Shown: in pieces, positions 21,154-34,280 of the stretch | Layout of the letters: the number at the start of each line of letters is the position of its first letter | Numbering within the stretch: position 1 is the first letter of the stretch | Assembly: GCA_020736575.1 (NCBI GenBank) | Contig: JAGPYM010000001.1 | Span: forward strand, 2,604,001 to 2,668,000 | Direction of reading: 5' to 3' | DNA from: Thelonectria olida | Taxonomy: Eukaryota > Ascomycota > Sordariomycetes > Hypocreales > Nectriaceae | DNA: 64,000 nucleotides | Translations under genes and position numbers: made by a program | Notes under the pieces: model-generated | Told to the model about the DNA's origin: nothing | The model's database searches: none | What the model saw: only the letters and a program-made list of their open reading frames with translations

Positions 21154-22666
21154 ATGACCTGTCAAAAGTGCCGCCAGCCTCTCAAGCTCGATGGCTCGCT
21201 TGAGGATCTAAATCCAGCAGCTTACGACCTCCTCATTTGTGAGCATATCTTGCCTTCCTTGGGCTTCTGGCTAACCGGGTCTATCTACAGCCTCATCCTC
21301 ACCGCAAGCCACCAAGAAGCCAGTCACGCCTCGCCAGCCCCCAGTTCAATCTCAAGACCAAAGCCGACAGTCTCTATACGATAAGGTCGCTCGAAATGTC
21401 ACCCAGCCCGTTTTCAAACGCAACCAGGGCGGTCACCCTCGAGATTCGACCATGTCATTCATCTACCTGACAGAGTCCCAAATGGGTGGGCCGCAGTCGC
21501 AGACTCCCGAGCCACCATCAACACCCCCGAAACTCCGACGGGCCAGCTCCAGCAGAGTCGGGCCTGAGGTAGATCCACCGGTGGGGGGCGAGATGGATAG
21601 GATCAACCGCTTGTTCGAGATTCTCTCCGCCCGATCCGATATCGATCATCCGATATGCGTTGAGTGCACCGAGATGCTCGTAGAAGGCTTGCAGAAGAAA
21701 TTGGATGTGACTTCAAGGGAGCGGGACGCGTACGTAAGGCATCTCAAGGATGTCAAGGCGAACCAACCCAGCGAAGAGGACATAGCGGCCCAAGAAGCCG
21801 CGCTGAAGAAGGCCGAACAGGACAGAGCGGCAGCCATGGAAGAGCTGAAGAAGCTGGAGGAGGAGAAGGATGCTCTAGATGAAGAGATTGTGACACTCGA
21901 GGAGGAGTCACGTCAGCTGGACAAGGAGGAAGAGAAGTTCTGGAGAGAACGTAACGCCTTTGCGACAAAGATGGCCAATTTCCAGTCAGAAAGAGACAGC
22001 GTCAACACAAAGTACCTCAACGACTCGCAGCTTCTGGATAAACTCCAGCGATCCAACGTTTATAACGACACGTTTTGCATCAGTCATGACGGCAGCTTCG
22101 CGACAATAAATGGGCTGCGCCTGGGGCGGCTGTCGAACAAACCTGTGGACTGGCCTGAGATTAATGCGGCCTGGGGTCATGCGTTACTGCTGCTGGTCAC
22201 GGTGGCAGAAAAGCTTGGATACAGGTTTGACGGGTACGACCCCCAGCCGATGGGAAGTACATCCAAGATTGTTCGTTACGAAACGCCGAGTTCATCATCG
22301 AGCCGACTCGGAGCACGAACAATACAGCCACCACCAAAGAAGCATGTTCTGGAACTACACAGCTCTGGGGATATGCCGCTTGGATTGACGTTTATGCACC
22401 GACGGTTCGATAACGCTATGGTGGGATTCTTGGAACTCGTGCGTCAACTCGGGGCGTTTGTGCAGCGGCAAACAGAAGCAACAGGGAACCCGCTCAGCCT
22501 ACCGTACAGGATTGACGGGGATAAGATTGGAGATGTGAGCATCAAATTGGGGATCGCACAGGACGATGGTTGGACCAAGGCGTGTAAGCTGACGTTGACG
22601 TGCTGCAAATTTCTGCTGGCCCATGCAAGCAATGTGTCTGCGGGTGCGCGCAATGCCAATAGTTGA
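21154..22666 (+). CDS. atg6: Beclin 1/Atg6 (Vps30), subunit of Vps34 PI3-kinase complexes
   Basis: Core regulatory subunit of class III PI3-kinase complexes I (autophagy, with Atg14) and II (vacuolar sorting, with Vps38). Model: exon 1 21154-21238, intron 21239-21290 (52 nt, donor GTGAGC), exon 2 21291-22666; 486 residues. The N-terminus MTCQKCRQPLKLDGSLEDLN has the family CxxC motif. The DSTMSFIYLTESQM segment is the position of the BH3-like motif in Beclins. A long Glu/Lys-rich coiled coil (about residues 170-290) precedes the C-terminal conserved membrane-binding domain (from YNDTFCISHDGSFATINGLR), complete through the final CKFLLAHAS. Start chosen at MTCQKC because homologues begin there. 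Very confident. Confidence 0.95.
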
Positions 22667-23596
22667 AGTGAGGCAGATGGCAATAGTTCTATTCATACAT
22701 TACAAGGGAAAGAAGTGGAGTTTGGGAACAGGATACATACAGCTTATGAAGGAGGGCATGGCGTTTTGGGACATTGGATGTGCTCTTCACGAGCAAGACC
22801 AAGAGAATATTTAGATAATCAATCGGCGAGCCCATTAATTAACCTCATCATTCACTTAAGTGGTGACGTCTCAGGAGACGACTCAAGCGGCGGAATTGAT
22901 TGCAGCGAGGCTCTCCACAAGGCGACTTTGCCGATGACAGATCCCCATGCTATAGCATATGGAGCTTTCATTATGACCTCCCATTCATCGACATCATGCA
23001 CTTTTTCACGGTTGATTCGGCATTGGACTGGTGGCTTAGGCTGCGATACTAAGTGGGGGGCAGTGCCATTGACTTCCCCGCAATGAATGAGACTCGAAGG
23101 AACAGGGCTGAATCTCGATGGATTGACAGCGATGGAAGCATCCAACTATCTTTTCCATATCTGCTGTGCTCTCTGGATGCCTCGCATTGATGCCTGAAAA
23201 AGGTCATTGATAAGCCGCTATGGGACCCAAGGCAACATGCGCAGACAAACAAACATGCAGCAACCTCCAAGCCGGTCGCTCCTTCTGACTGGTCGGTGAG
23301 CAGAGATGGGGGCGTTGCTGCCTTCTGGGCTGAGCTTCCCATACCGCCTTGGGGTAGCACCACCAAGGCAGGCAAGGGTACCTAAACACCACCTACATTA
23401 GCGCTGATGGACGAAGCCCCTCTGTCTCCATCCCCTTCAACCTCTCAGCCATGCAGCTTGTATAAAGCAGGTCTCTGTCGTGCTTTGCTGTTGGGGGCCG
23501 TCTTCATCCTCTTTCATCTCCTTCATTGCTTTGCCCATCTCTCTTTTCCCATCTCCAACTTGGTCACCACCACTTGCAACCTGTTCTTTGTAACAC
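22667..23596. promoter_or_regulatory. Intergenic region with TATA box and CT-rich leader of the AAA ATPase gene
   Basis: About 930 bp without a supportable gene. TATAAA at 23461-23466 lies about 130 bp before the ATG at 23597, followed by a long CT-rich tract (about 23505-23570), the classical arrangement of a strongly expressed or inducible fungal promoter. Confidence 0.6.
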
Positions 23597-26169
23597 ATGG
23601 CCATCATGGAGAACGCTGCCACTCCTGCTCAGCCTGAACCCGAGGTTCACGAGCTCCGAGTCGTCGAGGGCGTCGACATTGATGATGATGACACCAGCTC
23701 GGTTGGGAGTTTCAATTTCGAGCGGGTTGGTCATCATCACCCCATCATGAGACGCCCTCATACTCCTCGTATTGCGAAGACGGTCCTCAAGGTCGATGGG
23801 AAGGTCCCCGATGTTCTCTACGTCCTCAAATACATTGGCTGGAATGACGCTGTTGTTGAATGTGAGCGCTCTTACACCTCTCTCAGAGAACAATTTGATG
23901 CTGACCAGCTTCACCTCCAGACCGCCACAGCACTCGTGCCTTCAAGAACATCCCCGAGTTTAAGGGCGATGCTGACGAGGAGGCCGCTGATTCTGTCCTT
24001 GAGAAGCCTGTCATCGAAATCGTCACAAAGGTCTTCACTTCCAAGGCCGCCAGATCCAACCGCCGCCGCCGCCCGCGTGGAATTGGTGGCCCAGGTCAGC
24101 AGGACCGCCCCATCACCGAGACCTTTGACCAGGCCGACTACCGCTATGACGATTACTACTCTGAGGACGAAGAAGTCCCCGAGACAACTCCGACTGAGAT
24201 AGCCAGACCTGTCATGGTCATCCACTCTGAGCACCTCATGAACGCTCTCAAGGCTGTCGTTGCCTACTACCCCTATATCAACCTCGACGGTAAGACCGTC
24301 ACCATCAGCTCTCCCTACCGCATCCTTTATCACCACCGTCGTGAGTTGGCTCGCTATCGTGACAACCAGCCTGCTGCCCACGATGAAGAGTATACATCCA
24401 CCACTGCCAACCACATCGACGTTCTCCTCGGCTTCCTTGAGGACAACCTCGGCGACGAGATCAAAAAGGAGGAAGAGCGTCACAAACTCGAGGAGCCCAA
24501 GGCCACCTTCGAGCTCTTCTGGCTTTTGCTCAAGCCTGGCGAGGTCGTTTACGCCAAGCGATACGACATCTGGACCCCATATGTTATCAGCAGCGTTCAC
24601 ATGAATCGGCATTCCTCCAGCCCCTACGATATCTACAAGGTTAATTGCTGGATGATCGAGACCAATGGAACAAAGGTCAACCGCTACATGTTCAGCTTCA
24701 GCGTTTCTCCTTGGCTCGGCGAGCAAGCCATTGGTAGTCTGAGCCTTGTCCCTGCAGCCTTCTGGCCCGAGGATTTTGAGGCCCAGGGCGGCCTCACCAT
24801 GAAGGAGAAGTGCATCCAGTTGGGTAAGCTGTACTGGGATCTCCTTAAGCGGCCTACCTACATGGAATATGAAGGTCGTCTTGTCAACTCTGGTTCAGGC
24901 AATCGTCAGTCTCGCGGCCCAACTGGCTTCATGAAGGGTCGCGTCATCTGCGATGCTCCTGGCTTCGATAGCTTCTACAACTTGGGCCCTGACAACATGC
25001 GTGGAATGGCCCGATATCACCGCCCTCCTTCCTATAACCAAGCACCGCCCCCCATCAAGGATCACCTCCCCAGGAACCAGCCCCAGTGCGGATGCCGTGC
25101 CTGTACTGAAAATCGGCCCTCCAATACAGTCAGCCCCTATCTTAACTTTGAGGATCTCGATCCGCTTCGCGATGCCCCGCCTGAGAATGAACTCTTCTTC
25201 TACGTCTGCAGCAACACCATTCCTGGCTTCATCCTTGGCGATCGCCGTTGGGGCCACCTAGACGTTGCCAACCTCAGGCCTCTAGCGACAGACAAGGAAG
25301 CCTTCAAGTACCTCGTTCTCGACGACGAAGTCAAGATGACTGTCAAGGCCCTCATTGGCAAGTTCGCCACTGACCTTGGCGCCGGCCAAGTTGCCCCTTG
25401 GGGCAACGACTTTGTCAAGAACAAGGGCGAGGGCCGCATCTTCCTGCTTCATGGTGCCCCTGGTGTTGGAAAGACTTGCACTGCAGAGTGTGTCGCTGAG
25501 TTGACCAACCGCCCTCTGATCGCCCTCACGAGTGGTGACCTGAGCGTGGATTCGTACAACATCGAGGCTAATCTAAGCTACTTCCTCGAGCTTGGCCAAC
25601 GCTATGGCGCCCTCGTCCTCCTCGACGAGGCCGACGTCTACCTCGAGCGTCGTCGCTCCAAGGACATCTCCCGCAACGGGCTTGTCTCGGTCTTCCTGCG
25701 TGCCCTCGAGTACTACCGCGGTGTTCTTTTTCTCACCACCAACCGCGTCCAGTGGTTCGACCCGGCTTTCCTGAGCCGAATCCACGTTGCCCTCCACTAC
25801 AAGAACCTTCGTGATGAGGATCGTGAGCGTATCTGGACCAACAACTTTGATCGTCTCGTACGTGACTCCAACGACCGCATCCACATCTCGTCTGCCGCTC
25901 GCGACTTCGTCTGGAATAGCAGTGACGTGCGCGCTCTCAAATGGAACGGCCGTGAGATTCGCAACGCCATGCAGACAGCCCTCGCTCTAGCTGAGAGCGA
26001 TGCCCAAGACGAGAACTCGGAGCGCATCCTCATCAGCGAGAAGCACATTCGTGCCGTCGTCAAGATGAGCCGTGGCTTCCGAGACTACATTCAGAATTCC
26101 ATTCCCGATGGTTGGGAAGATGATGCTCATGCTGCTGACGATTCTGATTCTGACAATGGTCGCGGTTAA
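23597..26169 (+). CDS. AAA+ ATPase of a fungus-specific family (N-terminal domain plus BCS1-like AAA core)
   Basis: Model: exon 1 23597-23861, intron 23862-23920 (59 nt, donor GTGAGC, branch GCTGAC, acceptor CCAG), exon 2 23921-26169; 837 residues. The join restores VVEYRHSTRAFKN. The C-terminal AAA module has Walker A GAPGVGKT (about residue 600), Walker B ALVLLDEAD (about 655), a sensor region FLTTNRVQWFDPAFLSRI and a small helical lid. The N-terminal 550 residues include an Arg/Pro-rich linker (RRRRPRGIGGPG), a beta-rich region (GEVVYAKRYDIW) and a short Cys motif CGCRAC. The architecture is that of the large fungal group annotated as AAA ATPases with a DUF7025-type N-terminal domain, whose substrates are unknown. 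An alternative ATG three codons in (MEN) is equally possible. Confidence 0.85.
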
Positions 26170-26521
26170 AGGCCCCGTAGATCAAAGCTCTGAATCGTTT
26201 GCGTGCAATTATTTTCTTGAATGACTTGCTTCCTTTTTTAGTTCAGAATACTGAAGATTTATGAGATGTGGGATTTACTGAATAGGTTATGACTGATGAT
26301 ATGGATATGAACGAAACAGATTCGAGACTCTACATGAATAGACACTGTCAATTGCAATAATATGCGTGCCTTGTGATATCGCCGATGTCTTCTCATCAAA
26401 AAAGGACTCTTCATTCGTTTTCGTCTTGTCTAAGCCACAATCTTATGCGAACAAAAATATGAGAGTATTCAATCAAAACAATTCTTAAAATGCAAAACAT
26501 GATAAAACTTTTCACCACTCT
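26170..26521. other. Convergent AT-rich 3' region
   Basis: About 350 bp between convergent stop codons of the AAA ATPase and the ABC transporter. It is AT-rich, as expected for two opposed 3' UTRs and polyadenylation signals. Nothing else seen. Confidence 0.5.
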
Positions 26522-29500
26522 CTACTTTTTGCTTTCCTCTCCAAAAATTGTTTCCCTCAACTTCTCCTTCTCGCCACTACTCTCACACATATCACGGAAA
26601 ACACCGCCCTGCTTCTCCCAGAGCTCGCGCGGAGTGCCAAACTCGGCGACCTGGCCCTCGCTGAGGACGAGGATGCGGTCAAAGTCAGCAATGGTGCTGA
26701 GACGATGGGCGATGACGATAAGGGTGCTGTCGTTGAACTCCTCACGGATGCTGCGCTGGATCAGGGCGTCGGTGGCCATGTCGACAGCCGACGTGGCCTC
26801 GTCGAGGACCATGATCTTGGGACGGGCGACGATGGCACGGGCTAGGCAAAGAAGTTGGCGCTGTCCCTGCGAGAGGTTGCCTCCAGACTCGGAGATGGGG
26901 CTCGACAGGTCTCGGAAGATGTTCGTGTTCTTGGGCGCGATGGTAGATGTTGCTGTCGAGGACGAGGGCTCGTTGGCCGGCGTGGCGGGTTGAGAGTCGA
27001 CGAGGTGCACCCGGCCGAGCGAGTCGCGGAGTTCTTCATCGGTGTTGTCATCAAAGGGGTCAAGATTGGATCGAACAGTCCCAGAGAACAGCACGGGATC
27101 CTACTCAATTGTTAGACAGACTGTGTATAGAGCAGGTTCTAAGCAGCTAGATCTTACCTGAGGAATGATAGCCAGACGAGATCTTAAACAATGCAGGTTG
27201 ACTTTGGAAATATCCAAACCGTCAATGGTGACAGTGCCTGATGAAGCTTCCAGGAATCTGAATAGGGCTAGAGTTAATGAGGATTTTCCAGCCCCAGTCC
27301 GGCCTACAACACCGACACGTTCGTTGTTCTTGACTTGAAATGAAATGCCCTTGAGCACTGGCTGTAGGTCAGGGGCATACGCAACCTCGAGGTTGTTGAC
27401 TTCCACAGCTCCCGAGCTCGGCCAAGAGGCTGGTGGCTTCACGCCGTCAAGTGGCTCGGTCTCGAGCTCGGTGTACTCGACGACACGTTCGGTCGAGTTC
27501 ATGTTGAGTTCCATGCCAGCGTAGTTTCGGATGGTCCAAAGGATATTCTCCGCAAAATCGAGCGCGAAGGACAAGGTGAAGCCAGCCAGGGCAGCATCCA
27601 TACTAGGGCTGACGATGACAATGATGCCAACAATGGTAGAAAAGACCGTACCAACAAGAGCCATTCGGAAACCCATCCATCGGTTGACAAGCCACATGTA
27701 CGACGTGATCATGTCCCAACTGTCGAGGTGACTGTACATGCGCTCGATATAGACTCGGCTCTTATGGAAGCCACGGATAGTGGACACACCAGCGAGTGCG
27801 GCATTGAAGAGCTCGAAGACGGGAGACTTGGCGGTGCTCTCGAGTCGCTTCAGAGGCCGGGCGCCATGGAGATACTTCCGGGCGATCAGCAAGCCGACGG
27901 CGAGGAGGACAACAGCCAGAGGAATGACGTAGCCAGATGCGAAGAAGGCGGCGACACAGACACCAACTAGAGCCAAAAGATTGGCAAAGAACATGGTCCA
28001 ATCGTTGGTGATGCGACTGTCAATGATGTTGAAGTCGGATGTGAACCGGTTGAGGACTCTTCCAACGGGGACAGTGTCGAGCCAGCGCATAGGGGTGCGA
28101 AGAACCGCGAAGAGCATCTTGTTGAAGAGCGCTCGGCTTGCTCTCAGCGCCAGGACGTAGCCCCAGAAGAATCGCATTGTTCCGATTACGGCCGTGGCCA
28201 TGGAGATTCCAACGTACATCCAAAGATAGAAGGCGAGGTCGCTTTGCTCTTGGGCAACATGCAAGCTAGCAGGTGAGTGGAATGGCTGTTGCTGCATCGA
28301 ATAAACGGAGGCATAGCCGTGGTCATTGTGCATGCTGACTTTGGAGTCATCGTCCCCAGACTGGTCTGTCCACAGTCGCAACCACCATGCTCGAGCTATT
28401 CATTGTCAGTTAAGTGCCAGCTGAAGAGTGAGAGTTCAACTTACCAAGAATTCCAGTCTCGTACCCAAGGAAGATGAAGGCGCAGACGCTCCAAACGCGG
28501 AGACCACCACTGTCCTTCAAATAGGTCAGGTAAACATGCCTCTTCACCACGCCCTTTTCGCGAGCCTCTTCCTGGATGAATTTCTTAGCATCCTTAGAAG
28601 GGACCTTCTGCAGACCGTTCTCTTCAGCGGCCTCAGCCGAGTCGGTCACCGAAGCCTCCTCCGAGTTGACGGCGGTAGACGCTTCGGCTGCCTCATCGTC
28701 AATAATTTCCTGGCTAGTTTGCTCGTGCTGTCGAATCTCATCCATGATTCCATCTCTTGTGAGATCCGAAACTAAACCAGCGTGCAGAGCGGTACCTTCG
28801 CCAAGCTCGACGATGAACTTGGTCTTGGACTGCACAAGGGCGACGTGGTGAGTTACGAGAATTCGGGTTCGTCCCTTGCAGATATCACCTGTTACGCATT
28901 TCTCAAAGATATGGCGGCCAACATGAGCATCGACAGCACTGAAAATATCGTCCATGACGAGAATCTCCGCTCGAGAGTAGATGGCTCGGGCCAAAGTCAC
29001 CCGCCACTTCTGGCCACCGCTCAGGTTGATACCGTTCGCGCCAAGCTCAGTCTTGTCGCCATCCGTGAGGATCTCGAGATCCTTCTTCAGCGCGCAAACT
29101 TCGATGATCTTGTTGTATCGTTCCTCGAAAAAAGGGAGGCCAAACAGGATGTTGTCGCGGAAAGAAGCACTCTCCAACCACGGGGTCTGGCCTACATATG
29201 CCACCGAGCCAGGCACGATCCAGTTTCCGGGGTGTGCGTCTTTGTCCTTTTGCTCGGCAGGGGATAACGTCGGAGGCACCCGGACAAAGCCATCCAATAA
29301 GTCCGTCTCCCCGAGGATGGCAGAAAGGATAAGGCTCTTGCCAGTTCCCGTCTTGCCGGAGATGACGGAGAGCTCGCCAGGAGGGAAAGTGAAGTTGAGG
29401 TTTCGGAGAATGAATCTTTCCTCCTCAGGAACATCGTCGTCGACGGGCCAGGAGATGGAGGCATCCTCAAAGCCAACCTCAGTGCCTTCAGTCAAGATTT

Positions 29501-31389
29501 TCTCCATTTCGGGGCCATTGAGGTAGGTATCGATTCGTCGAACAGAAACAAGAGTATCAACACCCATCGTAATGATCTCTGGAAGAACAACAAGTGTCAC
29601 TTCCAAAGCTTTAAAGATGCCAATGCTAACAAAGGCAACCGAGGGCAAGAGACGGCCGTTGACGAGAGCGTAGACAGCCAGCGAAGTGGCAGCTAGGAGA
29701 ATCGGACTGACAACCCAACATCCAAAGAGACCAGTGTCGGCGACGAAGAGCCTCCAGAGAGTCTTCAGCTCCCGCTCTCTCATTGCAAGGATGCGCTGTT
29801 CCCATTTTGCTTCCAGTGCGGAGAACTTGATCTGCCGCATTCCGAGGAGAGCTTCGTTGACCACAGCCAACTTCTCGTCACGCTGTTTCATCAGTTGTTC
29901 GGATCGAGCCATCAGCGCTTTAGAGAACCAAGTGTTTGCGGGCAAAGTAAGAGCCCAGGCGAATAGCCCTGCCATAAATGGAATCCAACCGATTATTTGG
30001 ACCAGGAAGGTTGAAAATATGACCAACTTCGCAACGCTGTTAACAATCAGAAACTGGTATGCAGAGAAGTTGGAGACTCGTTGAGCGTCGACGCCGACGA
30101 GATTAACAATAGTTTGGCGGGATTTGAGAACACTAGATTCTCCCTTGTCCTTTGGGTCGTCTTCTTTCGTGTCCTCTTCGCTCGACTCCTTGGACTTCTC
30201 TGCCGACTTGACATTCTTCCGCCTCAACGACTTCTCAAACACGAGTGTCGATAACTGAGCTCGAATGGGCAGTGCCATATCGGCGAAGGAGTACCAGAAA
30301 ATCCATCCTTCAATCCACTAACGAAAATGTCAGGTTAGCCAAACGAGTGGGCGAAGGAGGGGGACTTACAGCGTCAACCATGTTGAAAACTGCCATCCAA
30401 ATTATAAGACCCCACATCTCCAGAGTAGGGCTGCCTCCGCTTCCTCGCTCCTCGAGAATCTTGATGAGTCGCAACATGCCCCAGAATGGAAGAATGCCGA
30501 AGAAGCCTCGGAGGATGGTCAATCCCCATTGAAACGCCATCGAGCCCTTGTATGCCCACAGAAGGGAGCGTAACAAGCTGCCCTTAAACTCGAAGGCGTC
30601 CCAATCTTGCTTCAGGCCATCGGCTCGGAGTCGACGATCAGGTTTCGGAACGTCATTGACATCAAGGTCATTCTTCTTGGCGGCGAAATTCAAGATCGGC
30701 TCGACCCAGCTCCAGGTGTACTTGTTGAGTGCTGATACGGTGAATTGGCGATCAACCTCGCGGCCGTCGATGAAGACATCTGGTCTTCGCGGAAGAGTCG
30801 CGCTGGAAAAGCCCAAAGCAATAACAATCACGGCATTGATAGCGCGGAGGACAGTGACAGGGTCTTTGTAGGCAGATGTCTCTTGAGCTACCTCGACCAA
30901 CTGAGGAAAGGTAAGGCAAGCAATGATCAGAGCAGAAGCCACAAGCCACAATGCGAGGTCATATGATCGTACTGAGGAGTGGTGGGCGCCTGCAGATATG
31001 GTATGAATGAGGATAACGGCCTATAAACCTGTTAATGATGCCATAGACGAACCAGCATAAATCAATCAAGCACCTACCCAAGCGGCCGCGGTCAGCCAAT
31101 TTTCGAGAAAGAAGCCATACTTGGCTCGGTCAATGGTCGAGAGGATGGCGATGGCGATTGAGGTTCCAGCACCAACAGAAGACAACAAAAGGATGACAAT
31201 CTTGGGTCTGCGATTTGAGAAGGCGGCAATACTCTCGGGTGTGGCTTTTCCGTCTCGATCTTCGTAAAAGTTGTCTCTAGGAGTGCGGTTTCGCAATTGG
31301 GCGAGGATCGCTACAATGGCAGGTGAGGCGCCAAGTGCCACAAGTGCTAGGCCAACGCCCGTGAGAGGAAGCATGATGGCCTCACTCAT
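26522..31389 (-). CDS. ABCC (MRP) type full ABC transporter
   Basis: Membrane pump of the multidrug-resistance-associated subfamily. Five exons on the minus strand: 31389-31078, 31020-30370, 30317-28445, 28395-27158 and 27100-26522 (introns 57, 52, 49 and 57 nt), total 1550 residues. Order: N-terminal TMD0-like hydrophobic segments (about residues 1-150), TMD1, NBD1, TMD2, NBD2. NBD1 has Walker A GKTGTGKS (about residue 645), signature LSGGQ and Walker B ILVMDD, where Asp replaces the catalytic Glu; NBD2 has Walker A GRTGAGKS (about 1311), LSQGQ and IMVLDE with the Glu. This asymmetry, one degenerate and one consensus ATP site, is typical of ABCC proteins. An acidic insertion ([17 protein letters not shown]) sits in TMD1. 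Substrate cannot be inferred. All four joins restore known family sequence. Confidence 0.93.
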
Positions 31390-34280
31390 GATGACGATGA
31401 TTTTGGCGTTTCTTATTTCAGGGGTGAGTTTAAGGCAGTCAGTCTATTGGGCCAAATAGAGGCTGAAAAAGACCCCGAAAGATCTAGAGAACTGTAATGA
31501 TAGGAAATCAAAGTTCGAAGAGAAACACGTCTAGAGTGGAAACCAGCCAGTTACAGAGTGACGCCTTGTTAGCGATTTTGGAGATGCAAACGAGAGAGCA
31601 CGACCCAAGACCGCAACGGTTCCACGTGCGAAGGAACAAAGAATGCAACGAGATGGCGAGAACGATGAGAAGGGACGAGAAGAGAGCCAGAACAAAAATT
31701 CCAGGCCATGGGCGGTCTTCTTCTAAAAACCCCGGTCACGTCAGGGTTCTGTGCATGTAAGTCCGCAGGAGCCTTCACCATGGAGGCGGGAATATGGGGA
31801 TTAATAAATTAGGCACGAAGAGCGGAGAAGACTCAATTGAGGTGACCCCAGGCATGTATCAATAGTTGTGTCTTACGCCGGGCCGAGCTGGAGCTAGAGC
31901 TCGCTCATTCCAAGTTGATCGGTCGCAAGCGTCCGTTGCGCCCGGCACGGAGGATAAATCGACCGGCCGGTGGTATCAGGGTAGTTCGTTCAGATTGTGA
32001 CTCTTCCCGTCCACAAAGACTCGAAGCCATGCCGGGAACCCCCGCCACTTCTGCAAAGATCCCTCTAGCGATCAGGGTCCAGAATGGCTCATGACTATGC
32101 CGGCGAAGCAAAGCGGTTTGGCGCTTCCGCTGCTGTGCGTCGCGCTGCATGTGGCAAGCCACAAGGGTGGTGTGCACCCCGGCCTTGAGCTCGTCTTTAA
32201 CTTGATCTCGGTCTTTCGAATGTATCGCATCGCAAGGATCCGTGTTGGTCCCGCTCGGAGTGCGGAAGAGACGGGCACCAGTGCACACCCACTTCTCCGC
32301 CAGACTTTGGAAGGGATTCGATCCCACCGTAAGACACCAGAAAACTTCGCTCTTCCTCTGTAGATGTGCACTGAAAAGTCGCCGCAGGCAACAAGAGAAT
32401 CGCGGATGCGACTTTGGTCGGTGATTGCCTAAAGCACCTTCGTTTGCGAGCAGCACGCGTCGCATTAGTCTTGCACAAATGTGCATATATACCTTGAATA
32501 TTCGCAAAGTGACTCCAAAGAAGCATTTGTAAGCCTTGTAAGCCTAGCTGCCAATCACCCACCCAGATGGTGTGTCAGAATGCGTGCACCAACTCCACCG
32601 CCGTCAGCCATCGCGCAGTTCCCAGAGGTCCACTGTGTTTGGTCCATCTTATTCTGATATGCGACTGAGGATGAGTCAATGGCGCTGTGGGCCGTCGACA
32701 TGCGCGGTTTGGTTTGCTTCGTGTCACAAGAGATTTGCATGTCGCGGGCTGGTGCAAGTATTGAGTGATGACTCTCCTTTCGTATCATGTTTGCGCAAGG
32801 GGGAATCGTTTATCAAGATGAAGAGAACAAAAGGACCTCAGGCAGCTCCAGTGGGTGCCCATCAACCAGGGCCGTGTTTAGCGCGCCCGTTCCAGGCAGT
32901 GACGGCAAAACGTTTTCGGAAGGAGGGAGGAAGGAGGCAGATCCCTTTTTCTCTTTTTTCGTTCCCGGTGGCAGGAGTCTCGCTTGATTGATTATCGCAT
33001 TGCTTCAATTGAACTTCTTGATTCCTCAGGTATCAATGCAGTCTTGTCAAACCGTATGACTCACATGAACGGTCAAAGATATTCGCGCTGCGTTGGTGTT
33101 CGCCAAATGTGTTTTGCGATAGTGTCATGGTGTGATGCCTGGCAGGTGTGATGTGATATGATGTGCATCATGACCATTTCGAGGCCGTCAGCCTGAACCG
33201 CGGATGTGATTTGAGGGATGCGTGGTTATTGTTGAGCGAGAGACACACCTAGTGCAACCTAAGTTGGAAACTTAACGACCAAACGCCGCTCTCTTGTAGA
33301 ACCGTGTCTTTGCCCTCAGTCTCGGAATCATCTTCAGGTGCAGATCCTTGCTGAGGTATAGAGTTGCCTTGCGGGAGAGAAGAGCCGTTTCTGCATCCAT
33401 GGTATGTATCAATAGGAGTGACTTAACTAATATGTACAGTCAGAAATCGCTAGAATTGCAGAAACCAAGATAGAGAATGTCAGTGCACCTTCGCGAAAGA
33501 AATCATCTTTCCAAGGAATATTGAAAACCTCTTGACTGGTTGCTCGCGCTTGTGAGGGCCAATGAAGAGTTGCATATTCAAGGAATGGACGTTCATAAAG
33601 ATATTACATTACCGCGCAATCAACTGATAGAGAGGTCGTCGGAGAATTGTGATTGGCTTATTTTGTTCTATCATTGATGCACGCCAAACATGTTATCATT
33701 GCCACCGTAAGGTTGCTCGAACTGGCAAATGCGGGATTGGCCCAAGAGATGTGTTGTGCGAATGTACAGCTGCAGCATGCCTGGATGGGAATTCCCATGT
33801 TGAAAATGGCGGCGGAATGAACATAAGACGGATCTTACCATAGCCCTTAGGAGGAGGTTGCAGATGCTGATAGTGAGGCACGAAGCATTCTGTTCTAATT
33901 CTTCCCAACTCGGCGTGAATGCTTGCAAGTTGACAGGTGGGTCGCTCACGTCAAGTACACACATCTAACTATTGCCCCGTGCACTTGCCTCCTTCGCTGC
34001 CTCCTGCCAATTTATCAACTTCATCCATCCATCACATCACATGGAAGGAGGGAAGCCCAATAACCCTCTTTCTTTTTAGGCAGGCACCTCTCAATCCTTT
34101 TCTGGCGCCATTTATTTATCAAGGCTCTCCCTCTCCATGTTCCCTTTCTCCCACAAGTGGACTACAATTGCCCTCTCCGAATGACTCAATGACCATTGCA
34201 TTGTCGCAGTACAAAAGGCGGCTCTTCTAATCCCCCAGGCACGCGGAACACTTTCTCAGCCCGAATTTCTCGATAAAACG
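31390..34280. other. Gene-poor region
   Basis: About 2.9 kb with no gene I can support. A CACGTG E-box lies at 31623-31628, about 235 bp upstream of the ABC transporter start. ORFs on both strands in 31905-32507 (up to 200 codons) and 32572-32991 show no family features and overlap each other in several frames. Together with the decayed gene that follows, this is the emptiest part of the window. Confidence 0.5.

Noticed and set aside
24046..24726. Minus-strand open frame within the AAA ATPase gene
   Set aside because: Antisense of a conserved coding exon with strong codon constraint; no independent start context or domain.
32305..32345. tRNA-like B-box (GGGATCGAATCCC on the minus strand)
   Set aside because: The T-stem has only about four pairs, the loop is short, and no matching acceptor, D or anticodon arm could be built around it.
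31905..32507. 200-codon minus-strand ORF in the gene-poor region
   Set aside because: Composition is Arg/Cys/Ser-mixed with no domain, several overlapping frames are equally open, and no splice continuation or promoter was visible.
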